DNA of 17,685 nt from Peptostreptococcaceae bacterium (GTDB lineage Bacteria > Bacillota > Clostridia > Peptostreptococcales > Peptostreptococcaceae), in assembly GCA_017425305.1 (NCBI GenBank), contig JAFOOW010000069.1:1-17685 (forward strand), given 5' to 3'. Below, piece by piece: positions 1-8,899 of this stretch. Numbering within the stretch: position 1 is the first letter of the stretch; the number at the start of each line of letters is the position of its first letter. A program made the translations under genes and the position numbers. Below the pieces are notes generated by a model. That model was given only the letters and a program-made list of their open reading frames with translations, had not been told where the DNA came from and searched no databases.

Positions 1-603
1 AAAACTTTTAAACTTGTCCACTATAGGACCTATATTCATTACTTTTTCTACTTCTCCATCAATTTGTAAACCATTGTAGTCTAAAAATGCTACCATATTA
101 TCTAATTTATAGTGAGCAGCACTCATAGCAGCTTCCCAAATTAGACCTTCTTGAACTTCTCCATCTCCAAGTAATGCATATACCCTCCATGGAGCATTGT
201 CTAATTTAGATGCCATAGCCATACCACATGCTACAGAAAAACCTTGTCCTAAAGAACCTGTAGATATTTCTACTCCAGGTGTTCCCTTCATATCTGGATG
301 ACCTTGCAACATAGCACCTACTTTTCTTAAAGATAATAATTCATTTTTATTAAAGTATCCTTTTTCTGCTAAAGTTGCATATAAAACCGGAGCAGCATGT
401 CCTTTTGATAAAACAAATCTATCTCTATCTTCTTTCTTTGGATTTTCAGGATCTATGTTCATTTCATCAAAATAAAGTGCAGTTAATATTTCAACTGCTG
501 AAAGCGATCCTCCTGGATGACCTGATTTAGAACCATGTATCATAGTAACTATATCTTTTCTTATGTTACGTGTAATTTCATTTAATCCTTTATGGTCTCT
601 CAT
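1..603 (-). CDS. Transketolase, N-terminal subunit (partial, 3' end outside window)
   Basis: Transketolase moves two-carbon units between sugar phosphates in the non-oxidative pentose phosphate pathway, using thiamine diphosphate. The 201 visible residues belong to the pyrophosphate-binding half. Visible motifs are SGHPGGSLS (27-35), KGHAAP (68-73), GHPD (101-104), and the thiamine-diphosphate motif starting GDGEVQEG (146-153) and ending at N177 of DYNGLQ. The ATG at 603 has a strong SD (GGGAGG) about 7 bases upstream. Many anaerobes split transketolase into an N-terminal subunit of about 275 residues and a separate C-terminal subunit, and the start and motif spacing fit that form. A full-length enzyme cannot be excluded because the gene continues past position 1. 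It has its own promoter after the mazEF terminator, so it is probably a separate transcription unit. Confidence 0.93.
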   Translation of the reverse strand, partial: MRDHKGLNEITRNIRKDIVTMIHGSKSGHPGGSLSAVEILTALYFDEMNIDPENPKKEDRDRFVLSKGHAAPVLYATLAEKGYFNKNELLSLRKVGAMLQGHPDMKGTPGVEISTGSLGQGFSVACGMAMASKLDNAPWRVYALLGDGEVQEGLIWEAAMSAAHYKLDNMVAFLDYNGLQIDGEVEKVMNIGPIVDKFKSF

Positions 604-684
604 GTAATTACCTCCCTTTGTTTATGAGCAAAACTAATATTTTTTGGTTATGTACTCTTTGATGATTTATAGTAATTCCATATT

Positions 685-693
685 ATTATATCA
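685..693 (-). promoter_or_regulatory. Candidate extended -10 promoter for transketolase
   Basis: Read on the minus strand, this is TGATATAAT: a perfect TATAAT -10 (690-685) with the TG extension. No good -35 is visible at 17 bases. It lies between the mazEF terminator and the transketolase start, giving a leader of about 75 bases. Inference from consensus only. Confidence 0.5.
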
Positions 694-723
694 CTTTTCA
701 TATTAAATTTTGCTTAATTTTGT

Positions 724-759
724 AAAAAAAAATTATTGATATGCATATATCAATAATTT
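724..759 (-). terminator. Rho-independent terminator after ndoA
   Basis: A perfect 13-bp inverted repeat (759-747 with 742-730) around the loop ATGC is followed on the minus strand by a run of T (complement of 732-724). It starts one base after the ndoA stop codon. The stem is AT-rich, so it is probably of moderate strength. It closes the acpS-ndoA unit. Confidence 0.8.
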
Positions 760-760
760 C

Positions 761-1126
761 TTAAAATCGAAATAAACCTAAGCTTATCTGTAAACTTCCG
801 TCTACTTTAGCCATCATGCTTTCATCTAGACAACCTATTTTTTCTCTTAATCTTTTTTTATCTATTGTTCTTATCTGCTCTAAGAGAATTACTGAATCTT
901 TATTAAGTCCGTATTCATTAGCGCTTATTTCTATATGAGTAGGCAATTTGGCTTTGTTGATTTGGGATGTTATGGCAGCTACGATTACGGTTGGACTGTA
1001 CTTATTTCCGATATCATTTTGAACAATAAGTACAGGTCTTATTCCACCTTGTTCAGATCCAACAACTGGGCTTAAATCAGCATAATATAAATGTCCTCGT
1101 TTTATATCTAAATTATTAGTACTCAC
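761..1126 (-). CDS. ndoA: Type II toxin, MazF/PemK-family endoribonuclease (EndoA)
   Basis: This is a 121-residue mRNA interferase of the MazF/PemK family, closest in layout to B. subtilis NdoA (EndoA), which cuts single-stranded RNA at UACAU. The family core is visible: [12 protein letters not shown] (9-20), [12 protein letters not shown] (22-33) and AITSQ (51-55). R30 and T53 correspond to the catalytic Arg25 and Thr48 of B. subtilis EndoA. The start is GTG at 1126, because an in-frame stop lies three codons upstream and no ATG follows before the conserved core. That GTG overlaps the last 11 bases of the antitoxin gene and has no properly spaced SD, so translation is probably coupled to the antitoxin. 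The gene ends directly before a terminator. Its cleavage specificity is inferred from the family. Confidence 0.93.
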   Translation of the reverse strand: MSTNNLDIKRGHLYYADLSPVVGSEQGGIRPVLIVQNDIGNKYSPTVIVAAITSQINKAKLPTHIEISANEYGLNKDSVILLEQIRTIDKKRLREKIGCLDESMMAKVDGSLQISLGLFRF

Positions 1127-1400
1127 CTTGAGCTATTGTCCCTTCAAGGTCATCATTAAAAGATACCTCATTTGTCATTCCTAGCTCTGCTAATGTTAAA
1201 TTTATTTGACCCATTTCTTTATATCCTTTTATCATGGATTCCTTTAGATCAAATTTCTTTTTTTGAGTAATATAGAATTGAAAAGCTTCTTTAGCAAAGT
1301 CTTCTCTATTACTATTTTCTAATTGAACTATGTGATCTACTTCTGAAATTAGAGAATCAGGTAAAGTAAACACAATTTTTTCTTTGCTCATATTGTGCAC
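1116..1400 (-). CDS. ndoAI: Antitoxin of the MazEF-type pair, ribbon-helix-helix protein
   Basis: This is a 94-residue partner of the downstream toxin. The N-terminal part (about 5-50) has the short strand EKIVFTLP followed by two helices, as expected for a CopG/MetJ-type ribbon-helix-helix DNA-binding domain. The acidic C-terminal tail (about 65-94) is where NdoAI-type antitoxins bind and block MazF. The start is GTG at 1400: the SD GGGAGG lies 7 bases upstream of it but 16 bases from the in-frame ATG at 1391. The TAA stop lies inside the toxin gene. Antitoxins of this type usually repress their own operon; I see the short palindrome GTATAC about 20 bases upstream of the start but cannot call an operator. 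Function rests mainly on fold and neighbour. Confidence 0.88.
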   Translation of the reverse strand: MHNMSKEKIVFTLPDSLISEVDHIVQLENSNREDFAKEAFQFYITQKKKFDLKESMIKGYKEMGQINLTLAELGMTNEVSFNDDLEGTIAQGEY

Positions 1401-1430
1401 AAAATCGCCTCCCAGGGTATACTCTCATAT

Positions 1431-2597
1431 TTATTTTACCAAATAACTACAGCGTTGTAAAATTGCATTTCTTTCCATATAAACACGTTCTACTCTTCTT
1501 GAAATCATACATAAAACTTCATAGTTTATAGTTTTCAGATCATTAGATATGTTTTCTATAGATTCATTTTCAGTCTCAGAAAATATTATAACCTCATCAC
1601 CGATTTTTATGTCTATATTTCCATATATTTTTGCCATACATTGATCCATACATATACTTCCTACAATATCAAATGCCTGACCTTTTATATATACCTTAGG
1701 ATTAGATTGCATTCTTGTAAATCCATCAGCATATCCAATCGGTAAAGTTATGATTCTTTCTTTTTCTTTACTTATATATTTACGACCATAACTAACAGAA
1801 GTATTAGGTTCAATTTCTTTTATATGTGAAACTCTTGTTTTTAAAGTCATTGCAGGTTTTAATTTTAACTTTTCTTTTTTAACCTCATCTGATGGGTAAT
1901 GACCATAAAGAATTATTCCACATCTAACCATATTATAATCTATATCTTTTAAGTCCATTATTGCTGCACTATTAGAAACATGCTTAATTGGAATTTGTAC
2001 ACCTAATCTTTCTAATTCATCAGTTACCTTATTATATTTTTGAATTTGTTCGTAAGTAAACTCTTTATTTGCTTCATCAGCCGTTGAAAAATGAGTGTAT
2101 ATACCTTCAATTTTAATATTAGATAATTTACTTATTTCTAATATATCATTAACAGAATTCATATTTGCTTTGAATCCTATTCTACTCATACCTGTATCTA
2201 TTTTTATATGAATATTTGATGTTAAATTTAATTGTTTAGATATATCATTTATTTTTTTAGCCACTTCATAAGAGTATACAGTCAAACTTATTCTATTAGT
2301 TATACCCTCTGTTAATGCTTCATCTGGTATATAACCTAAACATAATATCGGTAATGTTATATTATTTTGTCTAAGCTCTATGCCTTCTTCCAGCCTAGAT
2401 ACTGCTAAATAGTCTACTTTTTCTCTCTCTAATAACTTTGATATTTGAACTGATCCATGTCCATAAGCATTAGCTTTTACTACTCCACAAATTTTAGTGT
2501 TTTCTTTTAATAATTCTTTTATATTGTTTAAATTGTATTTTATGTTATCTAGATTTATCTCGGCCCATGTAGGCACTACTGTCATATTCTCTGTCAT
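1431..2597 (-). CDS. alr: Alanine racemase
   Basis: A PLP-dependent enzyme that interconverts L- and D-alanine for peptidoglycan. From the chosen ATG at 2597 it is 388 residues, the usual size. The TIM-barrel half has the PLP lysine in VVKANAYGHG (K41 by this numbering), then DTGMSRIGF and HVSNSAA. The C-terminal part has the catalytic tyrosine in SVSYGRKY (Y270), the CMDQ loop and the terminal YEVLCMISRRVERVY block. The longest frame begins ten codons earlier at a TTG (2627) that has no SD and overlaps the lipoprotein gene; the ATG at 2597 has GAGAGG six bases upstream. In C. difficile the alr next to gerS (alr2) supplies D-alanine from L-alanine during spore germination, and the neighbour here suggests the same. 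That role is inferred from context. Confidence 0.95.
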   Translation of the reverse strand: MTENMTVVPTWAEINLDNIKYNLNNIKELLKENTKICGVVKANAYGHGSVQISKLLEREKVDYLAVSRLEEGIELRQNNITLPILCLGYIPDEALTEGITNRISLTVYSYEVAKKINDISKQLNLTSNIHIKIDTGMSRIGFKANMNSVNDILEISKLSNIKIEGIYTHFSTADEANKEFTYEQIQKYNKVTDELERLGVQIPIKHVSNSAAIMDLKDIDYNMVRCGIILYGHYPSDEVKKEKLKLKPAMTLKTRVSHIKEIEPNTSVSYGRKYISKEKERIITLPIGYADGFTRMQSNPKVYIKGQAFDIVGSICMDQCMAKIYGNIDIKIGDEVIIFSETENESIENISNDLKTINYEVLCMISRRVERVYMERNAILQRCSYLVK

Positions 2598-2603
2598 GTC
2601 TAT

Positions 2604-2609
2604 CCTCTC
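2604..2609 (-). promoter_or_regulatory. Ribosome binding site that sets the alr start
   Basis: GAGAGG on the minus strand lies six bases before the ATG at 2597. The upstream TTG (2627) has no comparable site. This makes the alr coding region 388 residues and removes the apparent overlap with the lipoprotein gene. Confidence 0.7.
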
Positions 2610-2613
2610 AATC

Positions 2614-3204
2614 TTACTTGTATTCAAAATTTGAGTAATTTACTTCAAATCTTCTATTCCCCTCTTGATCTAGTATTTCTAGTTTTGTTGGGTAGTTTTT
2701 CTTACTATTTATATACAATATTTGTTTATAAAAATACTTAGTATTTCCAGGTATTGATGTTGTAAGTTTTAAACTACCATTTTTTAAATCAATTTTAATA
2801 TCTTCACCTTGCATATAATTTTTAATGAAGTCCCCTATAAATAAGTGTTGACTATCTTCTCCTACATTGTCCATGACAACTTTATCATTTACATTAGGAT
2901 TAGTAACTATTATCTTATTACCTTTATATTCTATTGTCTTTCCTTTTATATGTTCAGGTTGTAAAACCTTCAATTTAAAATGATCTTCATCTGTATATTC
3001 ATGTATAAGTGAATATTTTTGTGATTCTTTATTTCCAATAACTTCTATATCCGCTTTGCATTTATACGAAGACATATTAGTTATTTTCTTTTGAAAGTTT
3101 TTATATGCCTCTTCTTTTGTGGACTGTCTTTTCTGGCATCCTACACCTATGATAAGTACTACTGCCATCAAACTTAAAATAACTATAGCCCACTTTTTTC
3201 TCAC
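2614..3204 (-). CDS. gerS: GerS/YdcC-like lipoprotein, probable sporulation/germination protein
   Basis: A 196-residue lipoprotein. It has a positive N-terminus (MRKKW), a hydrophobic segment (about 6-20), and a lipobox-like GVGC with the lipidated cysteine at 23. The remainder is a beta-rich domain with repeated charged strands, of the LolA-like lipoprotein-sorting type. The start is GTG at 3204 with a perfect AGGAGG six bases upstream. Identity rests on context: the order lipoprotein-alr matches gerS-alr2 of C. difficile and ydcC-alrA of B. subtilis. C. difficile GerS is needed for cortex hydrolysis through the amidase CwlD and is made under sigma-E; ydcC is also in the B. subtilis sigma-E regulon. 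A candidate sigma-E promoter lies upstream. I cannot measure similarity to GerS here, so the gene name is an inference. Confidence 0.75.
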   Translation of the reverse strand: MRKKWAIVILSLMAVVLIIGVGCQKRQSTKEEAYKNFQKKITNMSSYKCKADIEVIGNKESQKYSLIHEYTDEDHFKLKVLQPEHIKGKTIEYKGNKIIVTNPNVNDKVVMDNVGEDSQHLFIGDFIKNYMQGEDIKIDLKNGSLKLTTSIPGNTKYFYKQILYINSKKNYPTKLEILDQEGNRRFEVNYSNFEYK

Positions 3205-3228
3205 TATATACCTCCTAGTAAATTCTTT

Positions 3229-3687
3229 TTATTCATACATAGATTTTATGATATCATACCTGCAAATTATACCTTTTATTTTATTATCCTTGTCTACAAC
3301 TGGGACTCTGTTTACTGACTTTTTTATCATTATATTTGCTACATCATCAAATGTATCATCTTCATATACCTTAATAACTTCTTTAGACATTAAGTCCTTT
3401 ACTTGTACTGCAGCTATATCCTGTATATCTTTTTCCATCTTTTTAAAATCTTCTAGATATATTACTCCTTGTAAAAATGTAATAAATTCAGGAGCAGCTA
3501 CATGTTTTTCTTTTTTGATTATATCTGTTTCAGATATTATTCCTACAACTCGATTATCTTCATCTACAACTGGAAGACCACCAATCTTTTCATGTATTAA
3601 TATTTTAGCTATAGATTTTATTGTGTCTGTTTGCTTAGCTACTTTTACATCTGCAGTCATTATATCTTTAGCTTTTTTGTTGTTCAT
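3229..3687 (-). CDS. Protein of two CBS domains
   Basis: A 152-residue soluble protein made only of a CBS-domain pair (Bateman module), which in other proteins binds adenosine nucleotides. Domain 1 (about 6-60) has KAKDIMT, then GGLPVVD and VVGIISETDII. Domain 2 (about 95-150) has VKDLMSKEVI, then VNRVPVVD and IKGIICRYDII. A helical linker of about 30 residues joins them. The start is the ATG at 3687, with AGGAG seven bases upstream overlapping the acpS stop codon; the longer frame from 3738 runs back into acpS and has no SD. The gap to acpS is only 4 bases, so the two are probably co-transcribed. No effector domain is attached, so ligand and target cannot be deduced. The 3' end appears to carry the promoter of the next gene. 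Confidence 0.9.
   Translation of the reverse strand: MNNKKAKDIMTADVKVAKQTDTIKSIAKILIHEKIGGLPVVDEDNRVVGIISETDIIKKEKHVAAPEFITFLQGVIYLEDFKKMEKDIQDIAAVQVKDLMSKEVIKVYEDDTFDDVANIMIKKSVNRVPVVDKDNKIKGIICRYDIIKSMYE
3243..3273 (-). promoter_or_regulatory. Candidate sigma-E-type sporulation promoter for the gerS-like gene
   Basis: On the minus strand, GGTATAAT (3273-3266) and CATAAAAT (3250-3243) are separated by 15 bases. The -10 fits the sigma-E pattern CATAnnnT exactly and the -35 resembles kmATATT at 5 of 7 positions. The predicted start leaves a leader of about 30 bases before the GTG at 3204. It lies within the last codons of the CBS gene. Consensus match only. Confidence 0.4.
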
Positions 3688-3691
3688 TTTA

Positions 3692-4072
3692 TCACTCCTT
3701 AACGATTGCAATAGCATTAGAAACTGCATAATTATCACTATGCGATATAGAAACTTTTATTTCTAAAACATTATAATCTATGCACATCTTGTTTAAATTA
3801 TTATAAGTTTTAACTATAGGTTTTCCTAATTCATTTCTTAAAACTTCAATATCAATAAAATTAAAATTTCTTATACCTGTTCCCATAGCCTTACTTATAG
3901 CTTCTTTTGCTGCAAAATTTCCAGCTATTGTTTCAATCTTAAAATTTCTTGACTCAAAATATTTTATTTCTTCTTTAGTAAAAAGTTTATCTAAAAATCT
4001 TTTATTCTTATTTAATGCATCTTCTATCCTTTTTATTTCCACAATATCTATACCAATATCTAATATATTCAC
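3692..4072 (-). CDS. acpS: Holo-[acyl-carrier-protein] synthase
   Basis: Transfers 4'-phosphopantetheine from CoA to the serine of apo-acyl carrier protein, activating it for fatty acid synthesis. From the GTG at 4072 it is 126 residues, normal for AcpS. The metal-binding aspartate is in DIGIDIVEIKRIE (D9), the second signature is FAAKEAISKAMGTG with E57, and a C-terminal SISHSDNYA block is present. The longest frame begins at a TTG (4084), but that TTG directly adjoins the ribosome binding site (GGAGG, 4082-4078) that serves the GTG, so the GTG is the real start. The gene is the first of a run acpS-CBS-lipoprotein-alr-ndoAI-ndoA with short gaps. Its promoter must lie in the preceding 175 bases. 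Confidence 0.95.
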   Translation of the reverse strand: MNILDIGIDIVEIKRIEDALNKNKRFLDKLFTKEEIKYFESRNFKIETIAGNFAAKEAISKAMGTGIRNFNFIDIEVLRNELGKPIVKTYNNLNKMCIDYNVLEIKVSISHSDNYAVSNAIAIVKE

Positions 4073-4247
4073 AGATACCTCCAAATTGCTTATATAATAC
4101 TATTTTATTACGAATATTTAAATATATACAAAAGCTGTAAGTAAAATTTACATATCTTCTCACTTTAATTATATTACTATAATGTTCTTAAATTTGATAG
4201 TTCCACTATAATTTACTTTTTAGATATAGTGGTATGTTTTTTACAAT
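4073..4247 (-). other. Intergenic region upstream of acpS
   Basis: Between the atp terminator and acpS there is no open frame worth calling. On the minus strand it holds a perfect TATAAT at 4173-4168 without a convincing -35, a weaker TTGTAT-18-TAAAAT pair nearer the gene, the acpS SD (4082-4078), and an 8-bp inverted repeat (CCACTATA / TATAGTGG, 4203-4210 and 4225-4232) with a 14-base spacer. No FapR-type box is visible. The acpS promoter is presumably here, but I cannot place it firmly. Confidence 0.4.
4078..4082 (-). promoter_or_regulatory. Ribosome binding site that sets the acpS start
   Basis: GGAGG lies five bases upstream of the GTG at 4072. It directly follows the first base of the TTG (4084) that would otherwise be the longest-frame start, ruling that TTG out. 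Confidence 0.7.
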
Positions 4248-4277
4248 AAAAAAGCTAGAGATTATCTCTAGCTTTTT
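4248..4277 (-). terminator. Rho-independent terminator of the atp operon
   Basis: A 13-bp perfect stem (4277-4265 with 4261-4249, core GCTAGAGA) with a three-base loop is followed by T residues on the minus strand. It begins one base after the atpC stop codon, leaving no room for further atpC coding sequence. The symmetric A/T flanks could let it act on the other strand too, but no convergent gene exists. Confidence 0.88.
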
Positions 4278-4278
4278 A

Positions 4279-4539
4279 CTATTTCCAATCTGCTGATTCA
4301 GTTATTATTACAGCTTGCTCTTTGTCAACCTGTATGAATCCACCAGATATTTGTGCTTCTTTAAATTTTCCATCTTTTTTTAAACGTAAAGTTCCTTCTG
4401 ATAATCCAGCAACCATAGGTCTGTGGTTTTTTAATATACCTCTATCACCTTGAGTTGTTCTAACGATTATCATTTCTGCAGTACCTTCATAAAAGATTTC
4501 ATCAGGAGTAACAATTTTAACTGCAAGTTCGCTTGCCAT
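4279..4539 (-). CDS. atpC: ATP synthase epsilon subunit, N-terminal domain only
   Basis: Part of the F1 central stalk; its N-terminal beta-sandwich contacts gamma and the c-ring. The 86 residues match that domain: LAVKIVTPDEIFYEG (5-19), GDRGILKNHRPMVAGL (31-46), and SGGFIQVDKEQAVIITE (65-81). The protein ends at ESADWK, just where the domain normally ends. The C-terminal pair of helices, which makes most epsilon subunits 130-140 residues long and inhibits ATP hydrolysis in many bacteria, is missing. The TAG stop is followed at once by the operon terminator, so there is no frameshifted remnant. Start ATG 4539 is two bases after the atpD stop, with AAGGAG upstream inside the end of atpD. Short epsilon forms are known in a few other bacteria, so the subunit should still couple. 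Confidence 0.93.
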   Translation of the reverse strand: MASELAVKIVTPDEIFYEGTAEMIIVRTTQGDRGILKNHRPMVAGLSEGTLRLKKDGKFKEAQISGGFIQVDKEQAVIITESADWK

Positions 4540-4541
4540 TA

Positions 4542-5939
<1,398 letters not shown>

Positions 5940-5952
5940 CTAACCTCCCTGT

Positions 5953-6810
5953 TTATTGAGCTGCAGCTCCTGCAACTATCTCAGATATTTCTTGAGTAAC
6001 TGCCGCTTGTCTTGCTCTGTTATATTGTAACTCTAATGTAGCTATCATTTCATTTGCATTGTCTGTAGCTGACTCCATAGCTGTTCTTCTTGCTGCTTGC
6101 TCAGAAGCATAGGATTCTGCTAATCCTCCGTATATAACTCCCGATACATACTTAGGAACTATATATCCTAAAACAGCTGCTGGTGAAGGTAAATATTGAA
6201 CCGCAGCTCCTTTTTTCTCTTCAGTTTCTTGAGTATTTTCTGCAATTATTGGTAATAATTGAGTTACTCTTGGCTCTTGACTTAATGCAGAAATGAATTC
6301 TGTATATATTAATTTAACTTCATCTATATCTCCATTTTGATATAAACTCATTATTGTATTTGATATTCTCATTATATCTTCATAGCTTGCACCTTCAACA
6401 GATGGTACAGATTCTATTAACTCAAAAGGACCTTTATTTGCAAACTCTTTTGCTTTCTTACCTATAGATACAAGCTTAACTTTGCTAGAATCTTTAGTTT
6501 CAGCTATTAAAGCTTTGAAAACATTTGAGTTATATCCTCCTGCAAGACCTCTGTCCCCAGCTATAACTACATAACATTTATTTTTAACTTCTCTTACTTT
6601 AAGAAATTCACTTTTAGATCCACTCGTATTTCTAGCTATATTTTGAACAGCTTCATTTAAAGTATTGAAATATCCTTTTGAGTTTTCAGCTCTTTCCTTA
6701 GCTTTTCTAAATTTAGAAGAAGCAACTAATTCCATAGCCTTAGTTATCTGCTTAGTATTTTCAACACTGGCAATACGAGTTTTAATTTCTTTCATTCCAG
6801 CTCCTGCCAA
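5953..6810 (-). CDS. atpG: ATP synthase gamma subunit
   Basis: Rotor shaft of F1, linking the c-ring to the catalytic hexamer. It has 285 residues. The N-terminal coiled-coil helix (KEIKTRIASVENTKQITKAM, 7-26) and the C-terminal helix (NRARQAAVTQEISEIV, near 265-280) are both well conserved, as expected for the two strands of the shaft; the segment CYVVIAGDRGLAGGYN marks the start of the globular part. The start is TTG at 6810 with a canonical AAAGGAGGT about eight bases upstream. An ATG five codons on (6795) also has an AGGAG nearby, but the first site is stronger and the MAGAGMKEIK-type start is common in the family. It sits 28 bases after atpA. Confidence 0.97.
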   Translation of the reverse strand: MAGAGMKEIKTRIASVENTKQITKAMELVASSKFRKAKERAENSKGYFNTLNEAVQNIARNTSGSKSEFLKVREVKNKCYVVIAGDRGLAGGYNSNVFKALIAETKDSSKVKLVSIGKKAKEFANKGPFELIESVPSVEGASYEDIMRISNTIMSLYQNGDIDEVKLIYTEFISALSQEPRVTQLLPIIAENTQETEEKKGAAVQYLPSPAAVLGYIVPKYVSGVIYGGLAESYASEQAARRTAMESATDNANEMIATLELQYNRARQAAVTQEISEIVAGAAAQ

Positions 6811-6838
6811 TTTGGTTACCTCCTTTTCTTAAAAAGGA

Positions 6839-8341
6839 TTACGCTTCTATTACAAATTTCTTTTTGAAATCTTTTATAGCGCTTGTTAATTCTTGAGTGA
6901 AGTCATCATTTGCAAGAATTTTTTCTCCTATTTGTGGGTAATTAGCATCTACGAACTCTAATAACTCTGCTTCAAATCTCTTTATGTTATTTACAGGTAT
7001 ATCTGCTAATAAGTTATTTGTAACTGCAAATATCATTATAACTTGATTTTGAACTTCCATTGGTTCATGTTCACCTTGCTTAAGTACTTCAACTATTCTT
7101 TCCCCTTGAGCAAGTCTCTTCTTAGTATCTTCATCTAAATCAGATCCGAACTGAGAGAATGCAGCAAGTTCTTTATATTGAGAGTAAAGAAGCTTTAATG
7201 GTCCTGCAACTTTTTTCATTGATTTTATTTGTGCAGATCCTCCAACCCTTGAAACTGATATACCAGGGTCAACTGCTGGTCTTATTCCTGCATAGAATAA
7301 TTCTGGTACAAGATATATCTGACCATCTGTTATAGATATAACGTTTGTAGGTATATAAGCAGAAACGTCTCCACCTTGAGTTTCTATTATTGGTAATGCA
7401 GTTATAGATCCTCCACCTAATTCATCAGATAATTTTGCAGCTCTTTCTAGTAATCTAGAGTGTAGGTAGAATACATCTCCTGGATAAGCTTCACGACCTG
7501 GTGGTCTCTTAAGTAATAATGACATTTCTCTGTATGCAACGGCATGCTTAGTTAAATCATCATATACTATTAATACATGTTTTCCATCAAACATGAATTC
7601 TTCACCCATAGCAACACCTGCGTATGGAGCTAAGAATTGAAGTGGTGCAGATTCAGATGCAGTAGCAGAAACTACTATTGTGTAATCCATTGCTCCACCT
7701 TTTTCTAATGTACTAACTATTTGAGAAACAGTAGATCTCTTTTGACCTATTGCAACATATATACATATAACATCTTTACCTTTTTGGTTAAGTATTGTAT
7801 CTATACATATAGATGTTTTACCTGTTTGTCTATCCCCTATAACAAGCTCTCTTTGTCCTTTACCTATTGGTATCATGGCATCGATTGCTTTTATTCCTGT
7901 TTGTAATGGTTGATGAACTGATTTTCTAGCCATTATTCCTGTAGCTTCAGATTCAACTGGTCTAAACTTATTAGTATTTATAGGTCCTTTTCCATCAACT
8001 GGTTGACCTAGAGCATTTACAACTCTACCTATCATAGCTTCACCAACTGGAACTTGAACTATATTACCAGTTCTCTTAACGATGTCTCCTTCTTTTATTC
8101 CAGAGTCATCACCTAATATAACAGCCCCTACCATTTCTTCTTCAAGGTTAAGAGCCATTCCGTATACTTTATTTGGGAACTCTAGAAGTTCACCAGCCAT
8201 AGCTTTTTCTAATCCGTAAACACTAGCTATACCGTCCCCAACCTTTAAAACACTTCCTGTATCTGTTAACTCTACTTTATTTTCGTAGTTTTTTATTTGC
8301 TCTTTTATTATTGCACTTATTTCTTCTGGTCTTAAATTCAT
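6839..8341 (-). CDS. atpA: ATP synthase alpha subunit
   Basis: Non-catalytic nucleotide-binding subunit of F1, alternating with beta in the hexamer. It has 500 residues, typical length. Visible are the N-terminal beta-barrel, the P-loop GDRQTGKT (169-176), [16 protein letters not shown] (256-271), PGREAYPGD (281-289), and VSRVGGSAQ with the arginine finger at R365 that completes the neighbouring catalytic site. Start ATG 8341 has AGGAGG about 11 bases upstream, a slightly long spacing, with a GGTG in between. The gap to atpH is 15 bases. Confidence 0.98.
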   Translation of the reverse strand: MNLRPEEISAIIKEQIKNYENKVELTDTGSVLKVGDGIASVYGLEKAMAGELLEFPNKVYGMALNLEEEMVGAVILGDDSGIKEGDIVKRTGNIVQVPVGEAMIGRVVNALGQPVDGKGPINTNKFRPVESEATGIMARKSVHQPLQTGIKAIDAMIPIGKGQRELVIGDRQTGKTSICIDTILNQKGKDVICIYVAIGQKRSTVSQIVSTLEKGGAMDYTIVVSATASESAPLQFLAPYAGVAMGEEFMFDGKHVLIVYDDLTKHAVAYREMSLLLKRPPGREAYPGDVFYLHSRLLERAAKLSDELGGGSITALPIIETQGGDVSAYIPTNVISITDGQIYLVPELFYAGIRPAVDPGISVSRVGGSAQIKSMKKVAGPLKLLYSQYKELAAFSQFGSDLDEDTKKRLAQGERIVEVLKQGEHEPMEVQNQVIMIFAVTNNLLADIPVNNIKRFEAELLEFVDANYPQIGEKILANDDFTQELTSAIKDFKKKFVIEA

Positions 8342-8356
8342 GGGTTCACCGCCCTC

Positions 8357-8899
8357 CTAAGATATTACTTGAGATAGTTGTTCCTTCATCTTATCTAAAC
8401 GATTTTTAACTGTTCCATCTATCTCTTCATTTCCAAGTCTAACTAATACTCCACCTAGTACAGACTTATCAACTTCATTTTCAAGTACAACAGTTTTGTT
8501 GTATTTTGCAGAAAGTTTAGTTTGAAGTTCTTTGACTTCTTCTTCTTTCATCGGTACAGCTGTTATAACTATACCTTCTAATATATTATTCTTTTCATTT
8601 AATAACACTTTAAAGTCTTTTTCAATATCAGCAAGTAAAGCTAATCTATCTTTATCTGCTAATATCTTTAAAAAGTTAATCATGTTTTGACTTAACTTAC
8701 CTTCAAATACTTTAGTTATTAAATCTTTTTTCTCTTCTTTTGATACTAAAGGAGATCTTAATATATTTGAAAAATCTTTATTTTCTTTAACTATATCTAC
8801 TACAGCCTTTAATTCACCGTATAATTTATCAGTTGAATCTGTTTCTTCTCCAACTTGAAATAAGGCTTCAGCGTATCTACTTGCAACTATGTTTATCAT
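8357..8899 (-). CDS. atpH: ATP synthase delta subunit
   Basis: Peripheral-stalk subunit (OSCP-type) that holds the top of F1 to the b-subunit dimer. The 180 residues are usual. The N-terminal helical bundle begins with the family start IVASRYAEALFQ (4-15). The C-terminal part carries the conserved block VDKSVLGGVLVRLGNEEID (143-161) and ends in a helix. Start ATG 8899 overlaps the atpF stop by four bases (ATGA), so translation is probably coupled to atpF, which fits the b and delta subunits being partners in the same stalk. Confidence 0.95.
   Translation of the reverse strand: MINIVASRYAEALFQVGEETDSTDKLYGELKAVVDIVKENKDFSNILRSPLVSKEEKKDLITKVFEGKLSQNMINFLKILADKDRLALLADIEKDFKVLLNEKNNILEGIVITAVPMKEEEVKELQTKLSAKYNKTVVLENEVDKSVLGGVLVRLGNEEIDGTVKNRLDKMKEQLSQVIS

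Noticed and set aside
2595..2627. TTG start for alr giving 398 residues
   Set aside because: No SD precedes it and it would overlap the lipoprotein gene; the ATG at 2597 has a well-placed SD.
3119..3766. Long plus-strand open frame (215 codons)
   Set aside because: It lies opposite the gerS-like, CBS and acpS genes, has no SD, and its composition is that of an antisense shadow.
4248..4280. A frameshift or nonsense mutation as cause of the short atpC
   Set aside because: The sequence after the stop codon is the terminator hairpin, not a shifted C-terminal domain, so this is not a simple point lesion.
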